DNA from: Flavobacterium piscinae
GTDB taxonomy: Bacteria; Bacteroidota; Bacteroidia; Flavobacteriales; Flavobacteriaceae
Assembly (NCBI RefSeq): GCF_004122145.1
Contig: NZ_SBKQ01000001.1
Coordinates: 310,001 to 374,000, forward strand
Reading direction: 5' to 3'
DNA length: 64,000 bases
The position numbers and the translations under genes were made by a program. Below are positions 9,095 through 17,384 of the stretch, piece after piece (the first letter of the stretch is position 1; every line of letters begins with the position of its first letter). The notes beneath the pieces are model-generated. The model saw only the letters and a list, made by a program, of their open reading frames with translations. It was not told the DNA's origin and did not search any database.

Positions 9095-9792
9095 TGGAAT
9101 GTAAAGTTTACAAAAAAACCTCTGGTCTGCATTGATTCAACGGAAGAAGTCCAAGGACTATTCGGATCATTATCACGAATTAATTCATCATTAAAACTAA
9201 ATACTCCTCTAATGGAAGGGGAAAATTTAAAATATTCCAAGTAAATATCAATTCCGAAACCCACTTCATAAAAATTTGTCCATTTTGTCATTCGGAATCG
9301 GTTGTTTGAGTTATCATCTTGAGAATTAGCGTTACTTGAAAGGTTTAAAGCAGTGGAAACGCCTCCCACCAAATAGGGTCTTATGTTTCCAATTCGTTGA
9401 GAAGAAAATTTCAAAAGCAATGGGAAGTGAAGATAAGTGGATTTGACTTCTCGCAACGCATCAAATTTATTTTCAAAATTTGGGAATGTTAAATTACGTT
9501 GCGTATAATAAAGCCCCGGCTCAAAACGAAGATTAATATTTTGATGTAACCTTAAATCTCCTACTAAACCAACATTAAATCCGGTGGTGGTTTCAGAAAG
9601 AATTTCTTCAGTAATTCGGTTTTGATCTATTTTAAAATCATAGGAGTTGAATCCTAAGAAATATCCCCAATGTACACGTTGTTTGTCAAAATTTTCAAGA
9701 TGAATTATGGGGTCTTTACCAAAAATCCCACTAAACTGTGCATTTGAATGGATACTTAAAAAAAATAGTATGGTAAAAAAAACTGTTCTCAT
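9091..9792 (-). CDS. porT: PorT-like type IX secretion / gliding protein
   Basis: Predicted outer-membrane beta-barrel of the PorT family, needed for type IX secretion and gliding in related bacteria. From the chosen start the protein has 233 residues: a signal peptide (MRTVFFTILFFLSIHSNAQ), then a conserved barrel with HWGYFLGFNSYDFKI, LRFEPGLYYTQRNL, STYLHFPLLLKFSS and RPYLVGGVS. The start is set at 9792 rather than 9831, because the longer form would put 13 non-signal residues before the signal peptide and overlap ubiE. With this start only one base separates it from the ubiE stop, so the two are very likely co-transcribed and translationally coupled. PorT after ubiE is a familiar arrangement in flavobacteria. 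Confidence 0.88.
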   Translation of the reverse strand: MRTVFFTILFFLSIHSNAQFSGIFGKDPIIHLENFDKQRVHWGYFLGFNSYDFKIDQNRITEEILSETTTGFNVGLVGDLRLHQNINLRFEPGLYYTQRNLTFPNFENKFDALREVKSTYLHFPLLLKFSSQRIGNIRPYLVGGVSTALNLSSNANSQDDNSNNRFRMTKWTNFYEVGFGIDIYLEYFKFSPSIRGVFSFNDELIRDNDPNSPWTSSVESMQTRGFFVNFTFH

Positions 9793-9793
9793 T

Positions 9794-10525
9794 TTATTTT
9801 TTTGATGCAGAATAAATAGTAGCAACACCAAATGTTTGTGGCATCGCTGCTACGTCTATAAACCCAACTTTTCTCAAAATATTGTTTAACGCTTCTCCAA
9901 ACGGAAAAACTGAAGCTGATTCTGATAAATAAGAATAGGCAGAATTGTCTTTTGAGAATAGTTTTCCGATTAAGGGTAAAATATTTTTGGTGTAAAAATA
10001 ATAACCTTGTTTAAATGGAAATTTCTTTGGTACTGAAGTTTCTAAAATCACAAAAATTCCATTTGGTTTTAAAACCCTTAAAATTTCTGCTAGACCTTTT
10101 TCTAAGGTTTCAAAGTTCCTTACACCAAAGGCAACCGTAATGGCATCAAAAGAATTGTCTTCAAAAGGCATGTTTTCAGAATCGCCTAAAACCATTTCTA
10201 TTTTGTTAGAAAGTTTTTTTTGTTCAATTTTTTTTCTACCCACATCCAGCATACCGGCAGATATGTCTAAACCTATAATTTTTTTAGCATTAGTTTTTGT
10301 CATCAAAATTGCTAAATCACCGGTTCCAGTTGCAATATCTAGAATAGTATCGGGTTTTTTTGCATCAACTAAGGCTAGAACTTTTTTACGCCACTTTACA
10401 TCAGTTCCAAAAGAAATTACTCGGTTTAACCCGTCATAATTGCCCGATATGGTATCAAACATTTGAGCTACTTGTTCTTTTTTACCTAATGAAGAATCTT
10501 TATAGGGTGTAACAGATTTTGACAT
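9794..10525 (-). CDS. ubiE: Demethylmenaquinone methyltransferase
   Basis: SAM-dependent C-methyltransferase for the last step of menaquinone synthesis (UbiE/MenG, 243 aa). Class I Rossmann motifs are visible: [13 protein letters not shown] (SAM-binding motif I), [22 protein letters not shown], then the UbiE signatures [11 protein letters not shown] near residue 30 and RVLKPNG with [11 protein letters not shown] in the C-terminal half. Flavobacteria use menaquinone, so this role is more likely than ubiquinone synthesis. Its promoter is clear (10540-10569) and porT follows one base after its stop. Confidence 0.96.
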   Translation of the reverse strand: MSKSVTPYKDSSLGKKEQVAQMFDTISGNYDGLNRVISFGTDVKWRKKVLALVDAKKPDTILDIATGTGDLAILMTKTNAKKIIGLDISAGMLDVGRKKIEQKKLSNKIEMVLGDSENMPFEDNSFDAITVAFGVRNFETLEKGLAEILRVLKPNGIFVILETSVPKKFPFKQGYYFYTKNILPLIGKLFSKDNSAYSYLSESASVFPFGEALNNILRKVGFIDVAAMPQTFGVATIYSASKK

Positions 10526-10539
10526 ACTTAAATTTTACG

Positions 10540-10569
10540 CAAATATAAACTATTCTATAATCATGGCAA
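10540..10569 (-). promoter_or_regulatory. Promoter for ubiE-porT
   Basis: Minus-strand TTG (10569-10567), 19 bases, then TATATTTG (10547-10540), 15 bases before the ubiE ATG. A good match to the Bacteroidota consensus. Confidence 0.72.
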
Positions 10570-10700
10570 TAATGCAATAATTAAATTTGTTTATACTTTT
10601 TTTAAAAAAAATAAACAAAATATCACTGTTTTTGGTGATATAAAAAAAATCACTAGAAGTGGGTATTGTGTATGTGTTTGATAATGTGCAATTTTACAAC

Positions 10701-11039
10701 ATGAATCAAATGTTAAACATCATGTTGTCAAGAATTGTCAAGGCTGAACTAAAATGGATACTATTGGCACTGGTTATCACATTTTTTCTTGTTAGCAGTA
10801 TCGACAGTGTTGCTTTAATGAGCAATACTGAAGTTGGGGTGCCACAAACGTTCTTAGGGTTAAATTTGTTTTTGGAAATTTTAGTTTTTTTCGCTTTTAG
10901 TACCTTTGTGGTATTTGGTATTAAAGGCTTCTTTGAGATGTATTCTCAAAGGTTTGCCAATGTCGTAATCTTCATTTCTGGAGTATTTTTGGCAGTGGTG
11001 ATTTTTATATTAAGTTATCAGATACTGATACTTGAATAG
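10701..11039 (+). CDS. Small membrane protein of unknown function
   Basis: A predicted inner-membrane protein of 112 residues with three hydrophobic helices: one near residue 20 (LKWILLALVITFFLV), one around 55-75 (LFLEILVFFAFSTFVVFGI) and one at the C-terminus (VVIFISGVFLAVVIFILSY). I chose the ATG at 10701; a GTG at 10659 would add 14 residues that look neither hydrophobic nor conserved. It stands alone, divergent from ubiE, and ends at a bidirectional terminator shared with folA. No family is recognised. Confidence 0.7.
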   Translation: MNQMLNIMLSRIVKAELKWILLALVITFFLVSSIDSVALMSNTEVGVPQTFLGLNLFLEILVFFAFSTFVVFGIKGFFEMYSQRFANVVIFISGVFLAVVIFILSYQILILE

Positions 11040-11065
11040 GCCAATTCAAACATGATACATTGATT

Positions 11066-11093
11066 CTAAACATCCCGAAAGGGATGTTTTTTT
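11066..11093. terminator. Bidirectional terminator between the membrane protein gene and folA
   Basis: A nine-bp stem AAACATCCC / GGGATGTTT with a GAAA tetraloop (11068-11089) and a T tract on the plus strand. It lies between two convergent genes, 28 bases after one stop and directly beside the folA stop. Confidence 0.88.
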
Positions 11094-11574
11094 ATTTACG
11101 AATGTAAGTTTGATAGGTAAAATCAACCAAATGTTTTTCGTCTTTTGGATGGTATTCTTCCTCCACTAGTTGCCAATTTTCAGGGTTGATTTCAGGGAAA
11201 TAGGTATCAGCTTCAAAAGAGTCGTGAACTCGAGTAAGTTCAATAATATCTGTGTATTCCAAAGATTGTTTGTAGATTTCACCGCCACCTATAATAAATG
11301 CATCTTCATCTTCAGGAACAAATTCAAGGGCTTTTTCAATACTGTCTACCACAATACAATGTTCCGGTTGATATTTTTTTTGTCTTGTAATGATTATATG
11401 TGTTCTGTTAGGTAGAAGTTTAGGAAAGCTTTCAAAAGTTTTTCTTCCCATGATGATAGGATGGCCGGAAGTCAATTCTTTGAACCGTTTAAAATCATCC
11501 GGTAAATGCCAAACCAAATCATTGTTTTTTCCTAAAGCATTATTTTCTGCCGCCGCAGCAATCATTATAATCAT
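11092..11574 (-). CDS. folA: Dihydrofolate reductase
   Basis: Reduces dihydrofolate to tetrahydrofolate with NADPH; it regenerates the folate consumed by ThyA, whose gene is about 2 kb away on the same strand. At 160 residues it has the usual chromosomal DHFR length and motifs: MIIMIAAAAENNALGKNNDLVWHLPDDFKRFKELT with the catalytic acidic Asp in LPDDF, PIIMGRKTFESFP, and FIIGGGEIYKQSL for NADPH binding. The start could be either of two ATGs three codons apart (MIIM). The upstream 2TM gene ends 2 bases before it, so the two form a unit. Confidence 0.97.
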   Translation of the reverse strand: MIIMIAAAAENNALGKNNDLVWHLPDDFKRFKELTSGHPIIMGRKTFESFPKLLPNRTHIIITRQKKYQPEHCIVVDSIEKALEFVPEDEDAFIIGGGEIYKQSLEYTDIIELTRVHDSFEADTYFPEINPENWQLVEEEYHPKDEKHLVDFTYQTYIRK

Positions 11575-11576
11575 GA

Positions 11577-11924
11577 TTATATTTCTTTGTTTTTGAATTT
11601 AGTTTCTTTTTCTATTTTTTGTTCCAATTGTTTGATGCGTTGTTCTTGTTTGGCCATTAAACGCTCAATCTGTTCACGTTCCCATTCTTTATTCATAAAC
11701 CTATCGGTTATATAAACTTTTATAAAATGCAGAATAAACAAAAAAAACCAAATAGTTACAGCCCATAAATACCAGCCTTCAAAGGGCTGGATGTCAAAAA
11801 ATTTCTCAATTAAAAAAAGAAACAAACTACCAATCAAAAACAAGACAAAATGATAGTATAATCTTTTTTTTTGTTTGATTCTTCGCCGAGCATATTCATA
11901 TTGTTCGTGTTGCTCTGTGTTCAT
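11577..11924 (-). CDS. 2TM domain protein
   Basis: A 115-residue protein of the 2TM type: an N-terminal charged segment (EYARRRIKQKKRLYYHF), two transmembrane helices (about residues 24-42 and 52-70) and a long C-terminal amphipathic, coiled-coil-like helix rich in Glu, Gln and Lys (about 78-115). In some proteins of Bacteroidota this domain is attached to histidine kinases; alone, its function is unknown. It is immediately upstream of folA (2 bases), and both end at the terminator near 11066. Confidence 0.85.
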   Translation of the reverse strand: MNTEQHEQYEYARRRIKQKKRLYYHFVLFLIGSLFLFLIEKFFDIQPFEGWYLWAVTIWFFLFILHFIKVYITDRFMNKEWEREQIERLMAKQEQRIKQLEQKIEKETKFKNKEI

Positions 11925-12173
11925 AAACGTCTTTTTTATTGTTTTTTGGTTTTGAAAGGTATTATTTTTTTGAAAAATAAAAAAATCAAATTACATATAA
12001 TGAATTACGAAACCGTTTTCCTATTTTAATAATTGCAAATGAAGTAGTTATAAATTATCAATTTTGTTTTTTTTAAGCAGGGATATTGGTAATATGACAA
12101 AAGTAATGCTAACTATTTGATTTTCATTATTCTATTTGTTTCTTTGCAGTATAATTTTAAAAATGAGTACATT

Positions 12174-12470
12174 ATGGCAATTAAGAAACAATTTATAAAA
12201 ACAAAACCGGTTTGTAAAGTAACTTTTTCAATTGAAGCAAAAGAGGCTACTACTGCTGCAGTAGTAGGTGATTTCAACAATTGGAATCCAGCAGAAGGAG
12301 AATTAAGTAAGTTAAAAAACGGAACATTCAAAGCTACTTTTGAATTACCTGCTTCTAACTCATATGAATTCCGTTATCTAGTAGATGGAGAATTCGTAAA
12401 CGATGACCAAGCAGATGCTTACAAATGGAATGATTTTGCTGCTGCTGAAAATAGTGTTGTAGCGGTATAA
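12174..12470 (+). CDS. Stand-alone E-set / glycogen-binding-type protein
   Basis: A 98-residue protein consisting of a single immunoglobulin-like early-set domain as found in isoamylase and AMPK-beta (CBM48-like): VTFSIEAKEATTAAVVGDFNNWNP then a strand-rich segment ending ELPASNSYEFRYLVDGEFVNDDQADAY. The conserved FNNW and EFRYLVDG motifs correspond to the carbohydrate-facing part of CBM48 domains. There is no catalytic domain and no signal peptide. The ATG at 12174 is preferred over one 19 codons earlier because the family starts with MAIKKQF-like sequence. It may bind glycogen or serve as a regulatory subunit; this is inference. It ends at a strong terminator. Confidence 0.82.
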   Translation: MAIKKQFIKTKPVCKVTFSIEAKEATTAAVVGDFNNWNPAEGELSKLKNGTFKATFELPASNSYEFRYLVDGEFVNDDQADAYKWNDFAAAENSVVAV

Positions 12471-12485
12471 AAATTTTTATATCAT

Positions 12486-12516
12486 AAAAAACCACCTTAT
12501 TAGGTGGTTTTTTTTA
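12486..12516. terminator. Bidirectional terminator
   Basis: ACCACCT (12491-12497) pairs with AGGTGGT (12502-12508) around a 4-base loop, with A and T tracts on either side. It serves the E-set gene and the convergent TonB-domain genes. Confidence 0.9.
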
Positions 12517-12945
12517 TTATAAATTAAATGTTAAAGGAATAGACATAGTCATTCTTGTAGGTTTACCTTTAAATAAACCTGGTCTCATTTTAGGTAAAAG
12601 AGAAAATATTCGCTTTGCTTCTTCTTCTAAGATAGGGTGTGGACCTCTAATGTTACTTATTGTCACACTTCCGTCTTTTTCAATAATAAAAGAAATAAAT
12701 ACTCTTCCCTGAATTTTATCTTTGATAGCTGCACTAGGGTATCTGAAATTGGTTTTGATATGTTCTTGGATTTTTTCTTGGAAACACTGCTTTCTTTCTT
12801 TCATATCAATATGCTCGCAACCCGGAAAAATTGGAACATCTTCTATTATATGAAAAGGAACATTTTCTTGATTCTCGCTTTTTTCAGTTTGAGCTGAAAT
12901 CAAATTAAAACAAAAGAGAAAAAATATAATTTTAATTTTATACAT
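12517..12945 (-). CDS. TonB C-terminal-domain protein (second copy)
   Basis: A secreted 142-residue protein: signal peptide to about residue 18 (FCFNLISAQ), then a linker with VPIFPGCE and a TonB-like C-terminal domain (about residues 68-142) with YPSAAIKDKIQGRVFISFIIEKDGSV and a terminal strand ending SIPLTFNL. Classical TonB has a membrane anchor and a Pro-rich spacer; here neither is visible, so it may be a free periplasmic or envelope protein rather than an energy transducer. The two Cys residues in the middle (PGCE and KQCF) occur in many flavobacterial relatives. It is a paralogue of the gene just upstream and last in the leftward transcription unit. Confidence 0.85.
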   Translation of the reverse strand: MYKIKIIFFLFCFNLISAQTEKSENQENVPFHIIEDVPIFPGCEHIDMKERKQCFQEKIQEHIKTNFRYPSAAIKDKIQGRVFISFIIEKDGSVTISNIRGPHPILEEEAKRIFSLLPKMRPGLFKGKPTRMTMSIPLTFNL

Positions 12946-12970
12946 TCTTTTTTAATTAGTTATTAATAAT

Positions 12971-13765
12971 TTAGTCAAGTTTAAAAGTAATTGGGATACT
13001 AAAAGAAACTTTTACAGGAACTCCTTTAATTGTAGCATTAACTAATTTAGGTATTTTATTTAAGATTCTTTGGGCTTCATCTTCTAAAATTTTATCAGGG
13101 CCATTTAATTCTTGTACAACTATTGACCCGTCTTTGTCAATATAAAATTTACAATCAACTCTCCCTTGTATTCCTTTTCTTAATGCCTTTTTTGGATAAT
13201 TAAAATTTTTAACAATATGACTTGAAAAATACTTGTTAACACAACTTCTGATATCAGTCGAATTTTTACATTCTAAAGGATAAGGACTTTCAATGAACTT
13301 AAATTCTGATATATACTTCATTTCTTTCAATAGTTCATCACTGGCAATAAATAGTTTGTTGTCTGAATTTTTTACAAAAACAAATTCAAAACGTTTTGCT
13401 TTATTGGTGTCTTCAAGATTTTCATCGTCTGGATAGGGTTGTAATTGAAGTAAAAATTGAATTACTTTTACTTTCAATTCTTCGTTTATAAAGTCGATGT
13501 CAATGTCTTCTCTAATGGGTTTATTTGGACTATATACAAATGCAAAAGTTAAAGAAGCTTTGTTGTCAATCATTTTTTCTATAATATCATTTTCAATTTC
13601 AGGTGTAATTAATCCTAAAATTTCTTTTTCAAAAACTTCTCTTTCACAATCATAATAGTCTGATTCATTGTTGCATATATCCCTAAATGGAAAATATTTT
13701 TGGACTTTAATTTCCTGACTTAGCAAAGAAAAAGTAAATAAAAAAAAGAATATTGGATATCTCAT
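12971..13765 (-). CDS. TonB C-terminal-domain protein (first copy)
   Basis: A 264-residue secreted protein with a signal peptide (MRYPIFFFLFTFSLLSQ), an N-terminal region of about 170 residues of unknown fold and a C-terminal TonB-like domain (about 185-264) with YPKKALRKGIQGRVDCKFYIDKDGSI. The C-terminal 90 residues are clearly similar to those of the next gene (for example GPDKILEDEAQRI versus GPHPILEEEAKRI), so the pair arose by duplication. There is no transmembrane anchor apart from the signal peptide. It lies 9 bases after thyA, probably in the same operon. Confidence 0.83.
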   Translation of the reverse strand: MRYPIFFFLFTFSLLSQEIKVQKYFPFRDICNNESDYYDCEREVFEKEILGLITPEIENDIIEKMIDNKASLTFAFVYSPNKPIREDIDIDFINEELKVKVIQFLLQLQPYPDDENLEDTNKAKRFEFVFVKNSDNKLFIASDELLKEMKYISEFKFIESPYPLECKNSTDIRSCVNKYFSSHIVKNFNYPKKALRKGIQGRVDCKFYIDKDGSIVVQELNGPDKILEDEAQRILNKIPKLVNATIKGVPVKVSFSIPITFKLD

Positions 13766-13774
13766 AAGTAAATT

Positions 13775-14599
13775 TTAAACAGCCACTGCTCCTTTAATAT
13801 GCGGATGCGGATCATATCCTTCCAACGTAAAATCGTCAAACGTAAAATCGAAAATGTTTTTTATTTCCGGATTAATGACCATTTTGGGCAATGGTCTTAG
13901 CTCACGTGAAAGTTGCAATTCCAATTGTTCGATGTGGTTGTTATAAATATGGGCATCACCAAAAGTGTGAATAAAATCACCGGGTTGTAGTTCGCAAACT
14001 TGTGCAATCATCATTGTAAGTAAAGCATACGAAGCGATATTAAAAGGAACACCTAAAAAAATATCGGCACTGCGTTGATACAATTGACAACTCAATTTTC
14101 CATCGGCCACATAAAATTGAAAAAAAGCATGACAAGGTGGAAGTGCCGCTTTACCATTGGCTACATTTTCAGAAAATGATTTGGAAGTATCCGGTAAAAC
14201 AGAAGGATTCCATGCAGAAACCAACATTCTTCGACTATTTGGGTTTTTCTTTAACGTTTCTATTAATTCTGAAATTTGATCAATCTCTTCACTGTTCCAA
14301 TTTCGCCATTGGTGTCCGTAAACCGGACCTAAATCACCCTTTTCATCCGCCCATTCATCCCAAATTTTTACGCCGTTTTCTTTTAAATAATTGATGTTGG
14401 TATCGCCTTTCAAAAACCATAACAACTCATAAATAATCGACTTTAAATGTAGCTTTTTGGTGGTGACCATCGGAAAACCTTCACTTAAATCAAAACGCAT
14501 TTGATACCCAAAAACACTGATGGTTCCAGTTCCGGTTCGATCACCTTTTTGAGTTCCGTTTGCTAAAACGTGTTTAACGAGGTCGTGATACTGCTTCAT
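13775..14599 (-). CDS. thyA: Thymidylate synthase
   Basis: Methylates dUMP to dTMP with methylene-tetrahydrofolate. The protein has 274 residues with all key motifs: RTGTGT near residue 22 (phosphate-binding Arg), the [12 protein letters not shown] segment, [23 protein letters not shown], catalytic Cys156 in [30 protein letters not shown] and the C-terminal [11 protein letters not shown]. The upstream zinc-ribbon gene overlaps its start by four bases (ATGA type), indicating translational coupling. With folA close by, the region contains the thymidylate cycle. Confidence 0.98.
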   Translation of the reverse strand: MKQYHDLVKHVLANGTQKGDRTGTGTISVFGYQMRFDLSEGFPMVTTKKLHLKSIIYELLWFLKGDTNINYLKENGVKIWDEWADEKGDLGPVYGHQWRNWNSEEIDQISELIETLKKNPNSRRMLVSAWNPSVLPDTSKSFSENVANGKAALPPCHAFFQFYVADGKLSCQLYQRSADIFLGVPFNIASYALLTMMIAQVCELQPGDFIHTFGDAHIYNNHIEQLELQLSRELRPLPKMVINPEIKNIFDFTFDDFTLEGYDPHPHIKGAVAV

Positions 14600-14943
14600 T
14601 TTTTTCTGATTCTGTAATTATTAAATGTTTTGACTAAACTTGTTTCATATACAAGAACAAGTGTTGGTATACTAATAATAGCCGTTGAAATGATAATGTA
14701 ATTTTCAAGTATAAAAAACAATACAATACTTAAAAGTAATCCAGCACAAAAACCAATTATTAAAAGATTTCTTGATACTTTACCAAATATATCATTTATG
14801 TGCGTCTTCTCTTTTCTTAAACAATTTATACAAGTCGTATCTTTAAAATCACCTTTATTCATTTGATAAGTTCCTCGATCACTTTCGCTTATTGAAACTT
14901 TATTTTCATGTTTGCAATGGTTGCAAATAAAATGATGTGTCAT
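14596..14943 (-). CDS. Small zinc-ribbon membrane protein
   Basis: A 115-residue protein with a likely zinc ribbon at the N-terminus (Cys-x2-Cys in FICNHCKHE and Cys-x2-Cys in TCINCLR about 30 residues later) followed by two adjacent transmembrane helices (about residues 58-78 and 82-100). No known family is recognised. Its stop overlaps the thyA start and its ATG lies 3 bases after the stop of the nucleoside transporter gene. It is therefore embedded in an operon-like run concerned with nucleosides and thymidylate. Confidence 0.72.
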   Translation of the reverse strand: MTHHFICNHCKHENKVSISESDRGTYQMNKGDFKDTTCINCLRKEKTHINDIFGKVSRNLLIIGFCAGLLLSIVLFFILENYIIISTAIISIPTLVLVYETSLVKTFNNYRIRKK

Positions 14944-14946
14944 ACG

Positions 14947-16605
14947 CTATCCAATTATCATTCCGGCTATTGTGGCAGAAAGTAAAGACGCTAAACTTCC
15001 GCCAATTACTGCTTTTAAACCAAATTCAGAAAGTGTTTTACGTTGTCCGGGAGCTAATGAACCAATTCCACCAATTTGAATTCCGATCGATGCAAAATTG
15101 GCAAATCCACATAACATATAGGTTGCCATAATGACCGATTTATCATACGTAAAATGAATGGCATTAGCAGCATTTTTTAATTCAGCCAATTGTATGTAAC
15201 CTACAAATTCTGACGCAGCTAATTTTATTCCCAGTAATTGTCCCATTAGCATAACGTCTTCCTGAGCCACACCAATTAACCACATTAAGGGAGCAAAGAC
15301 AATTCCTAAAATGGTTTCTAACGAAAATTTTGAATAAGGTGTATTTGCGGCAATAACTTCATTTAATCCGGACCATCCGCCAATCCAACCTAATGTGTAA
15401 TTAATCATCGCAATAAATGCAATAAAAACCAATAACATGGCGGCTACATTAGCCGCTAATTTCAAACCTTCGGTTGTTCCGGTGGCAATAGCATCAAGTA
15501 TATTTGAACCGATTTTTTCTTTAGAAACTTCAACATTGGTGTCGATAGCTTCCGTTTGTGGAAATAGCATTTTAGACACAACAATTGCACCGGGTGCGGC
15601 CATTACTGAAGCAGCAAGCAAGTGTTTAGCAAATTCCAAACGTAAAACAGGGTCGTTCCCACCAAGAAAGCCTATGTAAGCTGCTAAAACTCCTCCGGCA
15701 ACTGTGGCCATTCCGCCGACCATTACTAAAAGAATTTCACTTTTATTCATTTTTTCCAAATAGGCTTTAATCATCAATGGAGCTTCGGTTTGACCTAAAA
15801 AGATATTTCCGGCTACCGATAAACTTTCTGCTCCTGAAATACCGAGAATTTTGGTTAAAAGCATCGCTAAACCTTTTACAACAATTTGTATAATTCCTAA
15901 ATAAAATAACAATGAAGTTAACGCGGAAAAGAAAATAATGGTTGGTAAAACTTGGAATAGGAAGATGAAGCCGAAATTGTCTACATTCATCATGCCACCC
16001 AATAAAAATTCACTTCCGGCTCTAGTGAAATCCAAAACTTTTACGAATAATCCTCCAACGAATTCAAAAAGATTTTTTACAAATTCAACCTTTAATACTC
16101 CGATAGCTAAAACTAATTGAGCAAAAACACCTATTGCAACAGTTTTCCAATTAATCCCTTTTCGATTTGAACTAAATACAAAAGCTAAGGTTAACAGCGA
16201 AATCATTCCTAATATTCCTTTCCATAAACTGGTCATTGAAAAACCTTCACTGGCAATGAGTTTTGCTTTACTTTGAACCGGTTTTATTTTATTAGAAGAA
16301 AAAAATGAATACGCTTTGTCTTTTGATTTTAAGGTTAAAAGCGAATCTGATTTTGAGGTGATGGTAAATCGTTTAGTTGGTGCATCGGAACCATTTTCAA
16401 ACAAAAAAAGATAATTATCCTGTACTAAATAATCACCTTTTTGAGCAAGGCTATCGGAAGTGATTTTGAGTTCATAACCACCTTCTTTTAGTTCTAAATA
16501 ATCCGTTTCAGAAGAACTTAATTGCCATTTTTTTTCAAGTTCTTGTGCATTTAAACCAACTGATAAAAGTATAGTTAAAGCAAGTAAAAATATTTTTTTA
16601 TACAT
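14947..16605 (-). CDS. NupC-type concentrative nucleoside transporter with extra N-terminal domain
   Basis: Cation-coupled nucleoside importer of the CNT family. The transporter part (about residues 125-552) shows the family motifs: NFGFIFLFQVLPTIIFFSAL, GAESLSVAGNIFLGQTEAPL (nucleoside-binding loop) and ANFASIGIQIGGIGSLAPGQR. Bacterial CNT proteins usually have about 400 residues. Here the first 120 form an added part: a signal peptide (LSVGLNAQ) and a small strand-rich domain with a WQLSSSETDYLELKEGGYELKI segment reminiscent of lipocalin-like domains, which would face the periplasm. The downstream zinc-ribbon gene and thyA suggest a thymidine or deoxynucleoside link. Confidence 0.92.
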   Translation of the reverse strand: MYKKIFLLALTILLSVGLNAQELEKKWQLSSSETDYLELKEGGYELKITSDSLAQKGDYLVQDNYLFLFENGSDAPTKRFTITSKSDSLLTLKSKDKAYSFFSSNKIKPVQSKAKLIASEGFSMTSLWKGILGMISLLTLAFVFSSNRKGINWKTVAIGVFAQLVLAIGVLKVEFVKNLFEFVGGLFVKVLDFTRAGSEFLLGGMMNVDNFGFIFLFQVLPTIIFFSALTSLLFYLGIIQIVVKGLAMLLTKILGISGAESLSVAGNIFLGQTEAPLMIKAYLEKMNKSEILLVMVGGMATVAGGVLAAYIGFLGGNDPVLRLEFAKHLLAASVMAAPGAIVVSKMLFPQTEAIDTNVEVSKEKIGSNILDAIATGTTEGLKLAANVAAMLLVFIAFIAMINYTLGWIGGWSGLNEVIAANTPYSKFSLETILGIVFAPLMWLIGVAQEDVMLMGQLLGIKLAASEFVGYIQLAELKNAANAIHFTYDKSVIMATYMLCGFANFASIGIQIGGIGSLAPGQRKTLSEFGLKAVIGGSLASLLSATIAGMIIG

Positions 16606-16631
16606 TTTATAAGGTATAGATGTTGGATTAT

Positions 16632-17255
16632 TTAAGATTCTTTTTTTGAGATTTCATCTCTTATCTTAGCCGCTTTTTCATAGTCTTCGTTTTGTACGGC
16701 TTCATTTAACAATTCATATAATTCTTGAACACTTTTTCCGGTGTAACTGTCTTTCGGAGTGGTTTCTTCAGTGCCAAACGTTTCAGGCGTACTTAAAACA
16801 CCGTCGTTGTCTTCGTTGGCATTTTCCGGTTCCATTGAATTTCCTTTCAGGTAAACCCCCGCCTTATCTAAAATATTTTTGTAAGTAAAAATGGGAGCAT
16901 TGAAACGCAAAGCCAAAGCAATAGCATCAGAAGTTCGAGCATCAATAATCTCTTCGATTTTGTCGCGTTCACAAATAATACTCGAATAAAAAACACCATC
17001 CACTAATTTATGAATAATCACTTGTTTCACCACAATATCAAAACGGTCGGCAAAATTTTTAAACAAATCATGCGTGAGTGGGCGAGGTGGTTTTATTTCT
17101 TTTTCTAACGCAATGGCAATGGATTGAGCTTCAAAAGCACCAATAACAATGGGTAATTTTCGCTCTCCGTCCACTTCATTTAGAATCAATGCATAGGCAC
17201 CGTTTTGGGTTTGGCTGTAAGAAATTCCTTTTATGGCTAGTTTAACAAGACTCAT
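16632..17255 (-). CDS. Bifunctional nuclease family protein with UVR motif
   Basis: A 207-residue cytosolic protein. The first 140 residues form the bifunctional nuclease (BFN, DUF151) domain with LPIVIGAFEAQSIAIALE, RPLTHDLFKNF and ARTSDAIALALRFNAPIF. The C-terminus carries a UvrB/UvrC-type motif (about 168-205: VQELYELLNEAVQNEDYEKAAKIRDEI). The middle linker is acidic. BFN proteins are thought to act on nucleic acids, but their cellular role in flavobacteria is not established. It is the first gene of the leftward run that goes on to the nucleoside transporter, 26 bases downstream. Confidence 0.92.
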   Translation of the reverse strand: MSLVKLAIKGISYSQTQNGAYALILNEVDGERKLPIVIGAFEAQSIAIALEKEIKPPRPLTHDLFKNFADRFDIVVKQVIIHKLVDGVFYSSIICERDKIEEIIDARTSDAIALALRFNAPIFTYKNILDKAGVYLKGNSMEPENANEDNDGVLSTPETFGTEETTPKDSYTGKSVQELYELLNEAVQNEDYEKAAKIRDEISKKES

Positions 17256-17300
17256 ATTATGATGTTATAATGCACTAAAAATTATGCATTTATGCTTAAT

Positions 17301-17360
17301 TAGTAATAAAAAAAAAGGGCTATCCAAACAAAGATACAACTATCTCGATTTAGATAGCCC
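17301..17360 (-). terminator. Terminator after etfA
   Basis: On the minus strand GGGCTATC (17360-17353) pairs with GATAGCCC (17324-17317), followed by a long T run (17316-17308). The 28-base loop can form further internal pairs. It lies 25 bases past the etfA stop. Confidence 0.8.
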
Positions 17361-17384
17361 AATGAGGGCACAATTTATAAAAAA

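Noticed and set aside
11925..12173. Search for a gene or structured RNA in the AT-rich gap before the E-set gene.
   Set aside because: No convincing frame, hairpin or -7 box was found; it is probably a plain spacer with the promoters of the two divergent units.
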